From contig JAURWC010000079.1 in NCBI GenBank assembly GCA_030655135.1, positions 62,001 through 126,000 on the forward strand: a stretch of DNA of 64,000 nucleotides, written 5' to 3'. The stretch's first letter is position 1; each line of letters starts with the position of its first letter. This document shows positions 10,279 to 20,913 of the stretch, one piece after another. The DNA is from Hyphomicrobiaceae bacterium. Lineage in GTDB: Bacteria; Pseudomonadota; Alphaproteobacteria; Rhizobiales; Hyphomicrobiaceae. The position numbers and the translations under genes are program-made. The notes beneath the pieces are model-generated. The model saw only the letters and a list, made by a program, of their open reading frames with translations, was not told the DNA's origin and did not search any database.

Positions 10279-10707
10279 TCAGGCTGAAACCTGCAGGATC
10301 CAATCCGTCAGGTTGTAATATGTGGTCACGCGCGTGATCTTGCCGTCCCGGATCGCAAAGAACGTTCCGGCTGGCAGCACGTACGTCTGGCCTTTCGCGT
10401 CGGGCAGGCCCTCGTCGGTGTTGAGATACTTGCCGTGAACGTTGAACTCTGCCGAAGCGCGCGTGCCATCCTTCGACACCATCACGACGATGTCCTTCAG
10501 CTCTTCCTTGTAGTGGTGGTCCATGCGGCCGTTGAAAGCGCGGAACTTGTCCTTGCCCTGGCGGCGCTCGCCCTGGTTCACGTCGTGGATTACATCCTCC
10601 GACAGGAACGCGATCATGCCTTCGCTGTTGCCGGAATTGAACGCCGCGTAGTAATCGCGGATCAAGTTGGCGGTGGCGATGCGGGCAGCGGATTCATCTT
10701 GGGCCAT
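10279..10707 (-). CDS. NTF2-like / SnoaL-type ketosteroid-isomerase-related protein
   Basis: A 142-residue protein starting at the ATG preceded by AAGGAAGCA; the frame is open for 39 further codons upstream, but those lack family similarity. The pattern IRDYYAAFNSGNSEGMIAFL at the start and FFAIRDGKITRVTTYYN at the end is characteristic of the NTF2-like alpha+beta cone fold. Such proteins are small cytoplasmic enzymes or ligand-binding proteins. No specific function can be given. It lies in a same-strand run with the acetyltransferase and nitrilase-family genes. Confidence 0.82.
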   Translation of the reverse strand: MAQDESAARIATANLIRDYYAAFNSGNSEGMIAFLSEDVIHDVNQGERRQGKDKFRAFNGRMDHHYKEELKDIVVMVSKDGTRASAEFNVHGKYLNTDEGLPDAKGQTYVLPAGTFFAIRDGKITRVTTYYNLTDWILQVSA

Positions 10708-10909
10708 GATATTGCTTCCTTGCAGTCTGGAGCCGAAATTCGGGCGCCAATCGGCGCGATTCGGGGCCTCATAGCAGGTTGCACGGCGCGCGGAAATGGC
10801 CGTAAGCGCCGCAACGAGCGACAAAGCGCGCTTTACAACCCAAGTTTAACCAACCCGCGCTCCTGCCAACGGCAGCACGCGTGTATCAGGTGACCGTTTT
10901 CGCCATCCG

Positions 10910-11332
10910 CTATTTGCTACCGATGGCATGCAGAACTACGCGCCGGCGGTGCGCGGCGGCCCTGTGTTCGAAGAGATAAAGCCCCTGCCACGTACCAAGC
11001 AGAAGAGCGCCGTCGGCAACCGGGATCGAAAGAGTTGTAGCGGTCAAAGCCGACTTGACGTGCGCCGGCATGTCGTCCGGCCCCTCGGCGGTGTGGACGT
11101 AGAGGGCGTCGCCCTCCGGTACCAACCGCCGGAAGAACGCCAGCAGGTCATGCTGCACGTTCGGATCGGCGTTCTCCTGGATCAGTAGCGACGCCGACGT
11201 ATGGCGCACGAACACGGTCAGCAGCCCCGTTTGCAGCCCGCTCTCCCGGATGAAGCCGGCCGCCTCGCGCGTGAACTCAATGAGCCCCTGGCCGCGCGTG
11301 TTAATCGTGATCTCGTGCTGGGCCTGGTGCAT
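10910..11332 (-). CDS. yjbQ: YjbQ family protein (UPF0047)
   Basis: A 140-residue single-domain YjbQ/UPF0047 protein, the family's usual length. Motifs include the N-terminal ITINTRGQGLIEFT, FVRHTSASLLIQENADPNV, and the terminal LGTWQGLYLFEHR, which carry the conserved histidine and glutamate residues. E. coli YjbQ has weak thiamine-phosphate synthase activity in vitro, and its physiological role is unsettled. It is transcribed divergently from the GreA/GreB-like gene with an 80-base intergenic gap. Confidence 0.92.
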   Translation of the reverse strand: MHQAQHEITINTRGQGLIEFTREAAGFIRESGLQTGLLTVFVRHTSASLLIQENADPNVQHDLLAFFRRLVPEGDALYVHTAEGPDDMPAHVKSALTATTLSIPVADGALLLGTWQGLYLFEHRAAAHRRRVVLHAIGSK

Positions 11333-11412
11333 GTATCCTCGCTTGGGTCACGCTATCGGGCGCACTATATCCACGTGCCGCAAGTCATGTCTCTCCGGAG
11401 CGCCGTCGAATT

Positions 11413-11871
11413 ATGAGCCGAGCATTCGTCAAAGAATCCGACGGCGTGGAGGATCTGCCGGACCGGCTGATCTCGACGCACGCCAATCTCGTGACTGTCG
11501 ACGGCCTGGCCAGGATCGAAGCCGAAGTTGCCGGGCTTTCGCAAGCGTACGCCGAGGCTCAGGCGGCCTCAGACCGGGACCGGCTCGCAACAATCGCCCG
11601 CGACCTCCGCTATTGGACGGCCCGTCGCGCCTCAGCCGAGGTCGTGGCCCACCCTACCGATTCAAGCCACGTCCAGTTTGGGTCGACCGTGACGCTCGCG
11701 CGCTCGGATGGCCGCAAGCAGATTTACCGCATCGTCGGCGAGGACGAAGCAGACCCTGCGCACGGCACACTGTCCTGGGTGTCACCCCTGGCCCGTCAAC
11801 TGCAGGGCAAGCGCGTGGGAGACGACGTCGCCGCCGGCGCCTTCACGTTCGAGATCGAGGCGATCGGCTGA
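11413..11871 (+). CDS. GreA/GreB-family RNA-polymerase-associated protein
   Basis: A 152-residue protein. The N-terminal part (about 30-75) forms a short helical hairpin, and the C-terminal domain (about 80-152) shows the GreA/GreB FKBP-like signature: FGSTVTLARSDGRKQIYRIVG, then WVSPLARQLQGKRVGDDV. GreA/GreB enter the RNA polymerase secondary channel to rescue backtracked complexes. The usual acidic tip motif (GDLSENAEY-like) is not visible here; the equivalent region reads AEAQAASDRDRLATIARDL, so cleavage stimulation is doubtful. A Gfh- or Rnk-like modulator role is possible. The 3' end overlaps the convergent downstream gene by 29 bases. Confidence 0.82.
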   Translation: MSRAFVKESDGVEDLPDRLISTHANLVTVDGLARIEAEVAGLSQAYAEAQAASDRDRLATIARDLRYWTARRASAEVVAHPTDSSHVQFGSTVTLARSDGRKQIYRIVGEDEADPAHGTLSWVSPLARQLQGKRVGDDVAAGAFTFEIEAIG

Positions 11872-12439
11872 GCAGCAACGGCGCCGCGACTGCAAGGCAC
11901 GCTTCGAACGCCAGCAGGTCGCCGATGTCCATTCCGCTTCTCGCGCTGCGCACGGGTGAAAGCCCGGTTTCGCTCATCGCGACATCGATCATCAGGTTCT
12001 CCGCCAGCCCGAAGTCCTCGATCATGTTGCCGGCCCGATCGCCGTCCATCCACCCGACAGCCTCACGCCGGAACTGCTCGGCACGCGCGCGATAATCATC
12101 GACGCTTGTGGTATAGCCAAACACCGGCCGCCCCAGCGCCCGCATGAACCCCACTTCGAACGCCGTGCCGCTGTCCATCGACACGCCACGAAACGGCGTG
12201 AGATTGGCGATCAACGCATCGGCGGATCGCATCAGGTCTTCGTTCGCCAGCGCTATGGCACGCGCCTGCCCTGCGCGCGCGAGGTGAGCGACATCGAGCG
12301 TCTGATCCAACGGAAACAGGCCAACCAAACCCGCAGCACTGCAACGTGCGACCTTTGCCGTACCGATCTCGCGCGCATCTGGCAGGAACACCTCCGGTCC
12401 TGCCAGGTAGACGCGCGGCGTCGTTTTTTCCTCGTGCAT
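11843..12439 (-). CDS. Nucleoside 2-deoxyribosyltransferase-like protein
   Basis: A 198-residue protein with the N-terminal RVYLAGPEVFLPDA motif and a central SADALIANLTPFRGVSMDSG motif. These are the conserved elements of the nucleoside 2-deoxyribosyltransferase/RCL fold, in which the glutamate following GTAFEVGF is catalytic. The family cleaves N-glycosidic bonds of nucleosides or nucleoside monophosphates. Its 3' end overlaps the end of the convergent GreA-like gene by 29 bases. The ATG follows a GAAGAA purine stretch. Confidence 0.88.
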   Translation of the reverse strand: MHEEKTTPRVYLAGPEVFLPDAREIGTAKVARCSAAGLVGLFPLDQTLDVAHLARAGQARAIALANEDLMRSADALIANLTPFRGVSMDSGTAFEVGFMRALGRPVFGYTTSVDDYRARAEQFRREAVGWMDGDRAGNMIEDFGLAENLMIDVAMSETGLSPVRSARSGMDIGDLLAFEACLAVAAPLLLSRSPRSRT

Positions 12440-12603
12440 TTTCTTCGTGCTCTGCTGGCGCCAATAGCTGCGCGAATATTGCGTCTTAGCGTTTCACGCA
12501 AGCAACCCCGCACAGAAAAGCAGGAAATGCTCACGTTGCTCACGCCGGGCAGCTCACGAATCATGCGATCTTCTGACGCAATCCATAACGCTCGGGGGTC
12601 GCC

Positions 12604-12891
12604 ATGCGCCGTTCCACACTGCTACTCGCTTTTGCCGTTGTCACGATCGGCTCCGCCACGTCGGCGCTGGCCGTCAGCCCGCTCGTCCGCCAGATGTGCC
12701 GTGACGACTATTTCGAGCATTGCTCGATGCACGAAGTCGGCTCTCCCAGCCTGCGCAAATGCATGCGCGCCGTTGGCCCGCGCCTGTCGAAAGGCTGCAT
12801 CCACGCCCTGAAGGTTTCCGGCGAAGTCGGCAAGAAAGACGTTGACCGCGTCGCCAAGCGCGAAAGGAAGATGAAGCGCCGCCGCGGCTGA
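12604..12891 (+). CDS. Small secreted cysteine-containing protein
   Basis: A 95-residue protein with a signal peptide (MRRSTLLLAFAVVTIGSATSALA, cleavage after ALA). The mature part has four cysteines arranged C-x7-C and C-x13-C, in MCRDDYFEHC and RKCMRAVGPRLSKGC, and ends with a very basic tail (KRERKMKRRRG). The spacing resembles the cysteine-rich GLG1-type repeats found in small alphaproteobacterial exported proteins. Function is unknown; the basic tail would suit binding to an anionic surface. A hairpin with a following T stretch lies 40 bases downstream. Confidence 0.7.
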   Translation: MRRSTLLLAFAVVTIGSATSALAVSPLVRQMCRDDYFEHCSMHEVGSPSLRKCMRAVGPRLSKGCIHALKVSGEVGKKDVDRVAKRERKMKRRRG

Positions 12892-12930
12892 TCGCAGCCC
12901 TCCGCCAAATCGGTCCTGCTCAAAAACTCT

Positions 12931-12967
12931 GGCCGTCGCGAACCTTCGCGGCGGCCAAAAACTTTTT
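12931..12967 (+). terminator. Probable intrinsic terminator after the small secreted protein gene
   Basis: A 12-bp stem (12931-12942 with 12945-12956, one G-T pair) is followed by AAAAACTTTTT. It begins 40 bases after the stop codon at 12891. Confidence 0.6.
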
Positions 12968-12984
12968 GAACGCACCGCCTTCAG

Positions 12985-13085
12985 TTGTCATCCTCGGGCT
13001 TGTCCCGAGGACCCATTTGTTCCGGCCGCATGACGCCAGTGCACGTATACCGACCTCATCACACCCGCGCCCGCGATCCACGGAA
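12985..13085. repeat. REP-like palindrome in a 346-base gene-free gap
   Basis: A hairpin CCTCGGG-cttgt-CCCGAGG (12992-12998 with 13004-13010) is embedded in a sequence reading GTCATCCTCGGGCTTGTCCC, with a GATCCACGGAA motif about 65 bases further on. Elements of this kind are frequent dispersed repeats in Hyphomicrobiales genomes. I see no gene in 12892-13237 beyond this and the preceding terminator. Confidence 0.5.
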
Positions 13086-13237
13086 CACGCATGGGAACCG
13101 TCTTTAGATGCAGCTGAAGATCTCTGGTTCGCATCGCCTGCCGTTCGCAGAGCGAACGCGCTGATTGGCTCGCCCAGCGCTGCCGCATCGCGCATCGCGC
13201 CTCGCGTCACGGCCCAAAAAGGGAATCAGTCAGGGAT

Positions 13238-13876
13238 TTACTTCATCGGCCGAGGGCTATCGTATTCGCCGCCTGCCCAAGAATCGTGCTGGGCTTCCTT
13301 GGCCAGCTTTTGCAGCCGCCGCAGATCTTCATCGATGCGCGATTTCGTGATGATCCTCACCGGCAGGGCTCTGGCGAAGTCGATCTCGCGCTGATCCGGC
13401 ACGAACGGATCAATGACGCCGTTATAGACGAATGACCAGAGCGTGCCGGGACCGGCCCTCTCCTTGTCGTATTGCGAATAGTCGGGAAACTGACGCTCGC
13501 CCGGATGATAGTAGCCCTTCTGGTAGTAGCCGGGCCCGAACTGCGTGCCGCCGCGACCGCCGCGCCCATCCTGCCAATAGCCCGTGCGCCCATAGGGATC
13601 GCCGTTGACGTATTCCGCTTCCGCGTAGGCCTCGCCCGCATCGTCCGGCACCGAACCGTACCCACCCTGCGTCGACCCCGGCGCCGGGGTCGCAAAGCCC
13701 TTGTCGCTGTAGCGACCAGCGGCTCCGTTCGGCGAGCCACCCTGCGGTCCGGTGTACACCACAGGCGGGCCCACTGGCACAGGCTCGCCATAGGCGTCGC
13801 CCTCTGCCCACGCTTCGCTAGCGCCCGCCGCAAAGGCGATCGCGCACAGCACAGCTACCCGACCCGCATAGATCAT
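13238..13876 (-). CDS. Secreted Gly/Tyr/Pro-rich hypothetical protein
   Basis: A 212-residue protein of unknown family. Residues 1-24 are a signal peptide (core VAVLCAIAFAAGAS, cleavage near AWA-EG). Residues 30-130 are low-complexity, rich in Gly, Pro and Tyr (GPPVVYTGPQGG, GRGGRGGTQFGPGYYQKGYY). Residues 140-212 are more ordered, with DPFVPDQREIDFARALPVRI followed by a charged helix (KSRIDEDLRRLQKLAKEA). It is probably exported to the periplasm or envelope. It lies downstream of rpoD on the same strand but is separated from it by a strong terminator, so it needs its own promoter. Confidence 0.65.
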   Translation of the reverse strand: MIYAGRVAVLCAIAFAAGASEAWAEGDAYGEPVPVGPPVVYTGPQGGSPNGAAGRYSDKGFATPAPGSTQGGYGSVPDDAGEAYAEAEYVNGDPYGRTGYWQDGRGGRGGTQFGPGYYQKGYYHPGERQFPDYSQYDKERAGPGTLWSFVYNGVIDPFVPDQREIDFARALPVRIITKSRIDEDLRRLQKLAKEAQHDSWAGGEYDSPRPMK

Positions 13877-13940
13877 CTCTCGCGCTCCGATTGTCAGAGG
13901 GCAAGGCTACAGGGGGGAGCTTGTGTCGGGCTGAAATGAA

Positions 13941-13963
13941 AAGGCCGCGCAGTGCGCGGCCTT
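13941..13963. terminator. Intrinsic terminator of rpoD
   Basis: A 10-bp GC-rich stem (13941-13950 with 13954-13963) with a 3-base loop. On the minus strand it is followed by a TTTTCATTT run, and it lies 7 bases after the rpoD stop codon. Confidence 0.85.
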
Positions 13964-13969
13964 TGCAGA

Positions 13970-15958
<1,989 letters not shown>

Positions 15959-16020
15959 CTTGCCTACCGTCAAAAATCAATCCCAGGGCTGCCCGATTGC
16001 ATTGCCCAAAACCGTCGTGC

Positions 16021-17967
16021 CTAAGCCCTACGGCTTTCCTCGAATCCCTGCTGATCGTCCGCGCTCATGTGCTCGAGCTGACGCTTGATCTCGCAGATGC
16101 GGGCGAACGCCTCTTCACTGCGATCTTCATGCCAAGCCCGCTCGGCAACCTCGAGCGACCTGCGCAATCCCGACTGCCGTTCGTGCAATCCGAGGGCGTG
16201 GCGCCAGCCAGCATCCACCTCGGCGCGGTCGGAGTTGGGTTCCGCAAACTTGTCGCACCTATGCGTAATTGAACGGTCCACGAGATCAACGATCCCGCCG
16301 ACGCCCAGTTTGCTCAATTGGGTGCGTAGGGTTGCTGTGTCAAGAAAATTCTCGTGTGCCTGCAGCGAAAGCAGGGCGTCGCGTAACTTTGTTAACGCAG
16401 GAGACGAGAACGCCAGCCCTGCGACCTCCTCAGCATGCTCTTCGATCAACTCAGGGTGGTTCATCATGGCAGCCACCAGCAAGGCCTCGCGATAGGGCGG
16501 CTCGGCGCCGCCGGCTGCGACCAATCGACTGTTTTTCAGGCTGGCGCTGGCATTTGCCCGTTGCTGCGGCAGGGCCTGCGGATTGCGCCCCGCGCCGCCC
16601 CGCTTGCCGGCTCCCCCCGGCGGCTGCCACCGGCTGCCGCCCTGACCTGCCCGCCGGCCCTGTTCGGGCTTGAAACGGCCGACGTCGCTGCCCTGCCGTC
16701 CGCCCCAGGCGGCCCACAGGCGGCCACGCAGATCCCGCTCGTAGTGCCCGCGCACGCCCTGGTCGCCGATTTTGCCGGTCAGTTCCCTGATCTGCTGCTC
16801 CAGCCGCGCGCGACGCTCCGGCGTCGACCAGTCGCCAGCTGCCCATTCCCGCTCGAACAGCACCTCGACCAGCGGCTTGGCCCTGGCGAACACATGTTCG
16901 ATCGCAGCCGCTCCCTGCTGGCGAACCAGATCGTCAGGATCGAGCCCGTCCGGCAGAAATGCGAATGACAGGCTGGTCCCTGGCTTCAGCAGCGGCAGCG
17001 CCGTATCGACAGCACGATGCGCAGCCTTCCGGCCGGCACTGTCTCCGTCGAAGCAGAGGATGGGTTCATTGGCCATGCGCCACAGCAACTGCACCTGCGG
17101 CTCCGTCAGCGCGGTTCCCAACGGCGCCACCGCCTCGTTGAACCCCGCCTCGGACAACGCCACGACGTCCATGTAGCCTTCGACGACGACGATGCGGCCC
17201 TTGCTGTGCGATGCGCCACGCGCCTGATGTCCGTTGTAGAGATTGTGCCCTTTGTGGAAGAGCGGCGTCTCCGGCGAGTTGAGATACTTCGCCGGCGCAT
17301 TGGCATCGAGCGCGCGCCCGCCAAATGCGATGATGCGCCCCTTCATGTCCGCAATCGGAAACATGACGCGATCGCGAAAGCGATCGTACGGCGTTGGAAT
17401 ATCATCGCCGCCGATCAGCATTCCGGTGAGGATCATCTCCGGCACAGTGAAACCGGCCTTCGCCAGATGCTCTTTCATGGCGGAGCGTGAGTTCGGCGCA
17501 TACCCCAGCCGAAACTTCGCCCGCGTCTCGCGCCGCACGCCGCGCTTGTCGAGATATCGCCGCGCTTCAACGCCAAACCCGCCCGCAAGGCTCTCTTCGA
17601 AAAACGCCGCAGCGATCTCCAGCAGCCGGTAATGGCGCTGCCGCTCGTCCTCGCGCGCTTCTTCGCGCACATCGGGCTTCGGCATCGGCACGCCGGCATC
17701 CTGCGCCAGCCGCTCCACGGCCTCGGGAAACTGCAGCCCCTCCGTCTTCATCAGGAACGTGAAGATGTCGCCATGCTCGCCCGAGGCGAAGCAGTGATAG
17801 AAGCCCTTCTGGTCGTTGACGTAGAACGACGGCGTCTTCTCCGTTTTGAACGGCGACAGCCCCACCCACTCGCGCCCCTTCTTTTTCAGGGAGACCGAGC
17901 GCGACACCACCTGACTGACAGACAGCCGGCCGCGAATCTCATCGAGGAAATGTGGGCTAAAGCGCAT
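16021..17967 (-). CDS. dnaG: DNA primase DnaG
   Basis: A 648-residue primase starting at the ATG giving MRFSPHFLDEIRGRLSVSQVV, the canonical N-terminus; the frame stays open upstream but without similarity. The N-terminal CHC2 zinc-finger region (about 35-70) reads GLSPFKTEKTPSF and YHCFASGEHGD, so only one of the four usual zinc ligands survives. The TOPRIM catalytic core (about 250-340) has VVVEGYMDV and CFDGDSAGRKAA. The C-terminal part binds DnaB helicase. It synthesises RNA primers at the replication fork and lies directly upstream of rpoD, as is usual. Confidence 0.97.
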   Translation of the reverse strand: MRFSPHFLDEIRGRLSVSQVVSRSVSLKKKGREWVGLSPFKTEKTPSFYVNDQKGFYHCFASGEHGDIFTFLMKTEGLQFPEAVERLAQDAGVPMPKPDVREEAREDERQRHYRLLEIAAAFFEESLAGGFGVEARRYLDKRGVRRETRAKFRLGYAPNSRSAMKEHLAKAGFTVPEMILTGMLIGGDDIPTPYDRFRDRVMFPIADMKGRIIAFGGRALDANAPAKYLNSPETPLFHKGHNLYNGHQARGASHSKGRIVVVEGYMDVVALSEAGFNEAVAPLGTALTEPQVQLLWRMANEPILCFDGDSAGRKAAHRAVDTALPLLKPGTSLSFAFLPDGLDPDDLVRQQGAAAIEHVFARAKPLVEVLFEREWAAGDWSTPERRARLEQQIRELTGKIGDQGVRGHYERDLRGRLWAAWGGRQGSDVGRFKPEQGRRAGQGGSRWQPPGGAGKRGGAGRNPQALPQQRANASASLKNSRLVAAGGAEPPYREALLVAAMMNHPELIEEHAEEVAGLAFSSPALTKLRDALLSLQAHENFLDTATLRTQLSKLGVGGIVDLVDRSITHRCDKFAEPNSDRAEVDAGWRHALGLHERQSGLRRSLEVAERAWHEDRSEEAFARICEIKRQLEHMSADDQQGFEESRRA

Positions 17968-18123
17968 GGGCTCCGAGAGGGTGACGAACCCACCAACGGT
18001 TAAGTGATTCGGCAACGCCGGCCTGTGTCCGCGTTGAACTGACCCCACAATTCACAGGGCCAGCAATGCGAAAGCCCGGCGGATGAGCGCCGGGCCGAGA
18101 CTTTGCAACAACGGCAGCCGTCT

Positions 18124-18666
18124 TCAGTTACACGCAGCAGCTTTGCTGCTGCACTCGCTGCGCCGTGTGCGCACGCCTTTGAGCAGCGCGGCCTTCTCGA
18201 CACTGGGGCCGGGCGTGTTCTTGTCGCGCTGCGGAACTTCGCGCGGGAACAGCAGCGCCTGCACCGGCAAGTTGAAGCGGGCCTGTACGCTCTCGATCAC
18301 CGTGATGACGCTGTGCAGCTGGGCTGCCTCGAGTTTGTCCATGCCCTGGTCGAAATGACCGATCGCCTTTAGCATGAAGGCGCCACGGCTCATCGATAGG
18401 CCGATGCTGGCGGGCACGCTGTTCCAATCACGCCCGGTCCAGATGGTGCCGTCGGGCGCCACCGAAACGTGCTGTGCAATGGTGCGCAAACCGCGCGTCG
18501 TCATATCGAGTTTGGCGAGCAGGTCAATGGAGGGCAAGCCGTCGTAGCTAGCATGCGCGACCTCCGGCGTGTCGTGCAGATCGATCCGCCAAACGTGCCG
18601 CGTCCAGGAGAAATCTTCGACCTCCTTGACGAACTCACGCGGGGACATGGAGCGATACTGGGACAT
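18124..18666 (-). CDS. N-acetylmuramoyl-L-alanine amidase / PGRP-domain protein
   Basis: A 180-residue protein starting at the ATG at 18666, preceded by AAGG at 6 bases; an upstream TTG would add 15 residues. It matches the PGRP/amidase_2 fold: RIDLHDTPEVAH supplies the first zinc histidine, AQHVSVAPDGTIWTGRDWN matches the family's DGTI-x-x-GR core, and REVPQRDKNTPGPSVEK is the terminal histidine/lysine-PG region, here with K in place of the usual H-x-x-x-x-K. It would cut the amide bond between muramic acid and the stem peptide. No signal peptide is visible, so cytoplasmic or phage-like release is possible. Confidence 0.72.
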   Translation of the reverse strand: MSQYRSMSPREFVKEVEDFSWTRHVWRIDLHDTPEVAHASYDGLPSIDLLAKLDMTTRGLRTIAQHVSVAPDGTIWTGRDWNSVPASIGLSMSRGAFMLKAIGHFDQGMDKLEAAQLHSVITVIESVQARFNLPVQALLFPREVPQRDKNTPGPSVEKAALLKGVRTRRSECSSKAAACN

Positions 18667-18907
18667 TAGACCTTCGTAGCAGAAAAACAGCCGCGGGGAA
18701 ACTGGTGTCAATCCTTGATAACAAGAATTTCAACAGCAACTTCGCCGAAGATTCGGCCTTCAATAGGGCGACATCCCAGTGAAACTCCATTTCCTCCGAG
18801 TGCAGATCAGTATTTGAATAGATTTTTATAAGTCATTGATGGGAGATGGGAGGCGGTGCTTGCAGGGCGCATCATCCACCGCCGGCGCCGCAAGAGTTCG
18901 GCAGCGT

Positions 18908-19354
18908 CTACTTCAGGACGTCCTTCACGATGGCGCTGGCCTTTCCGAAGTCCATCGTGCCGGCGTAGCGCTCTTTCAAGGCGGCCATCGCCTTGCCCAT
19001 GTCCTTCAGTCCGCTGGCGCCAATCTCCCCGATCGTCGCGGCGACGGCAGCACGGGTCTCAGCCTCATCCATCTGCTTGGGCAGGAACTCCTCGATTACG
19101 GCAACCTCTGCCTCTTCTTGCGCTGCAAGTTCCGGCCGGTCGTTCTTGCGGTAAACGTCGATCGACTCCCGGCGCTGCTTCAGCATCTTCTGCAGCACAG
19201 CCACGATCTCGGCATCGCCGACCGGCTCGGCCCCGGCTGGCTGCGCCAGGTCGCGGTCCTTGATTGCGGCCGTCACCAGCCGCAGCGTTGCCAGGCGCGA
19301 CTTCTCTCCTGATTTCATGGCAGTCTTGACCGCGTCGGTGATGCGCGTGCGCAT
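18908..19354 (-). CDS. GatB/YqeY domain protein
   Basis: A 148-residue YqeY-like protein consisting of one alpha-helical GatB/YqeY domain, from MRTRITDAVKTAMKSGEKSR through IGASGLKDMGKAMAALKERY. It matches the usual length of the stand-alone family, which resembles the tRNA-binding tail of GatB amidotransferase; its cellular role is undetermined. The start follows AAGGAGAACGCC, a strong ribosome-binding site. It is divergent from carA, with a 203-base shared upstream region containing a promoter for carA. YqeY next to carA is a frequent arrangement in Alphaproteobacteria. Confidence 0.9.
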   Translation of the reverse strand: MRTRITDAVKTAMKSGEKSRLATLRLVTAAIKDRDLAQPAGAEPVGDAEIVAVLQKMLKQRRESIDVYRKNDRPELAAQEEAEVAVIEEFLPKQMDEAETRAAVAATIGEIGASGLKDMGKAMAALKERYAGTMDFGKASAIVKDVLK

Positions 19355-19435
19355 GGCGTTCTCCTTGAGGTTTGGGCCGATGGTTAAGCCGTCAACCACG
19401 CTACCGCAAGCCACGAGCTGTCCGTTTCAGCCGCA

Positions 19436-19464
19436 TTGACCGTGACAAGGCCATCCCCTAGGTT
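19436..19464 (+). promoter_or_regulatory. Candidate sigma-70 promoter of carA
   Basis: TTGACC (19436-19441) and TAGGTT (19459-19464) are separated by 17 bases, about 94 bases upstream of the carA start codon. Confidence 0.45.
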
Positions 19465-19557
19465 CCGCGCCAACCGGATATCCCTGAACCTGCGCCGCCT
19501 GACGCCCAAACCTGAGGCCACTGGCGCGCGCGGTAACCTCAAGCGAGCTGCCCGCCC

Positions 19558-20772
19558 GTGACCCAGCCCATCGCCCCGCCCGTGACCCAGCAGAACCCGC
19601 CCGCACCCTGGACGGATACGCCGACCACGGCACGCCTGGTGTTCGACGATGGCACCGTGATCGAAGGCATGGGCCTCGGCGCCATCGGCTCGGCCGTCGG
19701 CGAGGTCTGCTTCAACACCGCCATCACCGGCTATCAGGAAATCCTGACCGACCCCTCGTATGCCGGCCAGATCATCACGTTCACGTTTCCCCACATCGGC
19801 AACATCGGCACCAATAGCGAAGACAGCGAGACGTCGAATCTGGCGGCCCGCTCCGGCATCCGCGGCGCCGTTTTGCGCGCCTCTATCACGGAGCCCTCGA
19901 ACTATCGCGCCGTCGAGCACTTCGACCGCTGGCTGAAAGCGCGTGGCATCATCGCGATCGCCGGTATCGACACGCGCGCGCTCACTGCGCGCATTCGCGA
20001 AAAGGGCATGCCGAACGGTGTCATCGCCCATGAGCCCTCTGGCAAATTCGACATCGACGAGCTGAAGGCTGAAGCCAAAGCCTGGTCCGGCCTTCTTGGG
20101 CTTGACCTGGTGCCGGATGTGACGAGCGGGCAGAGCTACACGTGGGATGAAACCCGCTGGGTTTGGGGCGAAGGCTTCGGCCGCCAGGAAAACCCCGAGT
20201 ATCACGTCGTCGCCATCGACTATGGCCTGAAGCGCAACATCCTCCGCTGCCTGGCCTCAGCCGGCTGTAAAGTGACCGTGCTGCCCGCGACGGCCACCGC
20301 CGAAGACGTGCTGGAGCGCAAACCCGACGGCGTATTTCTGTCCAACGGGCCTGGCGATCCCGCCGCCACCGGCAAGTACGCCGTGCCGGAAATCAAGAAG
20401 CTGGTGGAGAGCGGCCTGCCGATGTTCGGCATCTGCCTCGGCCATCAGATGCTGGGCCTGGCTCTCGGCGCCACCACAGCGAAAATGCACCAGGGTCATC
20501 ATGGCGCCAACCACCCCGTGAAAGACAACACCACGGGTAAGGTGGAGATCACGTCGATGAACCACGGCTTCGCCGTCGACCGCGCGACCCTACCGGCCGG
20601 CGTCGAGGAAACTCACGTTTCACTGTTCGACGGCTCGAATTGCGGCCTGCAGCTGACGGGTAAACCCGTCTTTTCTGTCCAGTACCACCCCGAGGCCTCG
20701 CCGGGTCCCCAGGACAGTCATTACTTGTTCGACCGTTTCGTGGGCGCCATGCGCGCCGCCAAAGCCGGTTGA
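19558..20772 (+). CDS. carA: Carbamoyl-phosphate synthase small (glutaminase) subunit CarA
   Basis: A 404-residue CarA. The N-terminal CPSase small-chain domain runs to about residue 190 ([29 protein letters not shown]), and a class I glutamine amidotransferase domain follows. The catalytic cysteine is C293 in GICLGHQML, and the His/Glu pair is in [19 protein letters not shown]. It releases ammonia from glutamine for CarB in arginine and pyrimidine synthesis. The start is a GTG; a second in-frame GTG at 19582 in a tandem GTGACCCAGC repeat is a possible alternative. The large subunit carB is not in this window. Confidence 0.97.
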   Translation: MTQPIAPPVTQQNPPAPWTDTPTTARLVFDDGTVIEGMGLGAIGSAVGEVCFNTAITGYQEILTDPSYAGQIITFTFPHIGNIGTNSEDSETSNLAARSGIRGAVLRASITEPSNYRAVEHFDRWLKARGIIAIAGIDTRALTARIREKGMPNGVIAHEPSGKFDIDELKAEAKAWSGLLGLDLVPDVTSGQSYTWDETRWVWGEGFGRQENPEYHVVAIDYGLKRNILRCLASAGCKVTVLPATATAEDVLERKPDGVFLSNGPGDPAATGKYAVPEIKKLVESGLPMFGICLGHQMLGLALGATTAKMHQGHHGANHPVKDNTTGKVEITSMNHGFAVDRATLPAGVEETHVSLFDGSNCGLQLTGKPVFSVQYHPEASPGPQDSHYLFDRFVGAMRAAKAG

Positions 20773-20913
20773 ATTGATCCAGCTGCCAACGCGGGATTAC
20801 GCATCGGTCACTTGCCACGCTCGCCCGCACAAAATATGAAACCCATAAGAGCTTGGCCACCCGCGCATATCTGGCGGTTAAGGCTGCCGTTGTCATGCGA
20901 GGAGAGACGTCTA

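Noticed and set aside
12985-13085. CRISPR repeat
   Set aside because: A single palindrome without regularly spaced copies; it fits a dispersed REP-like element.
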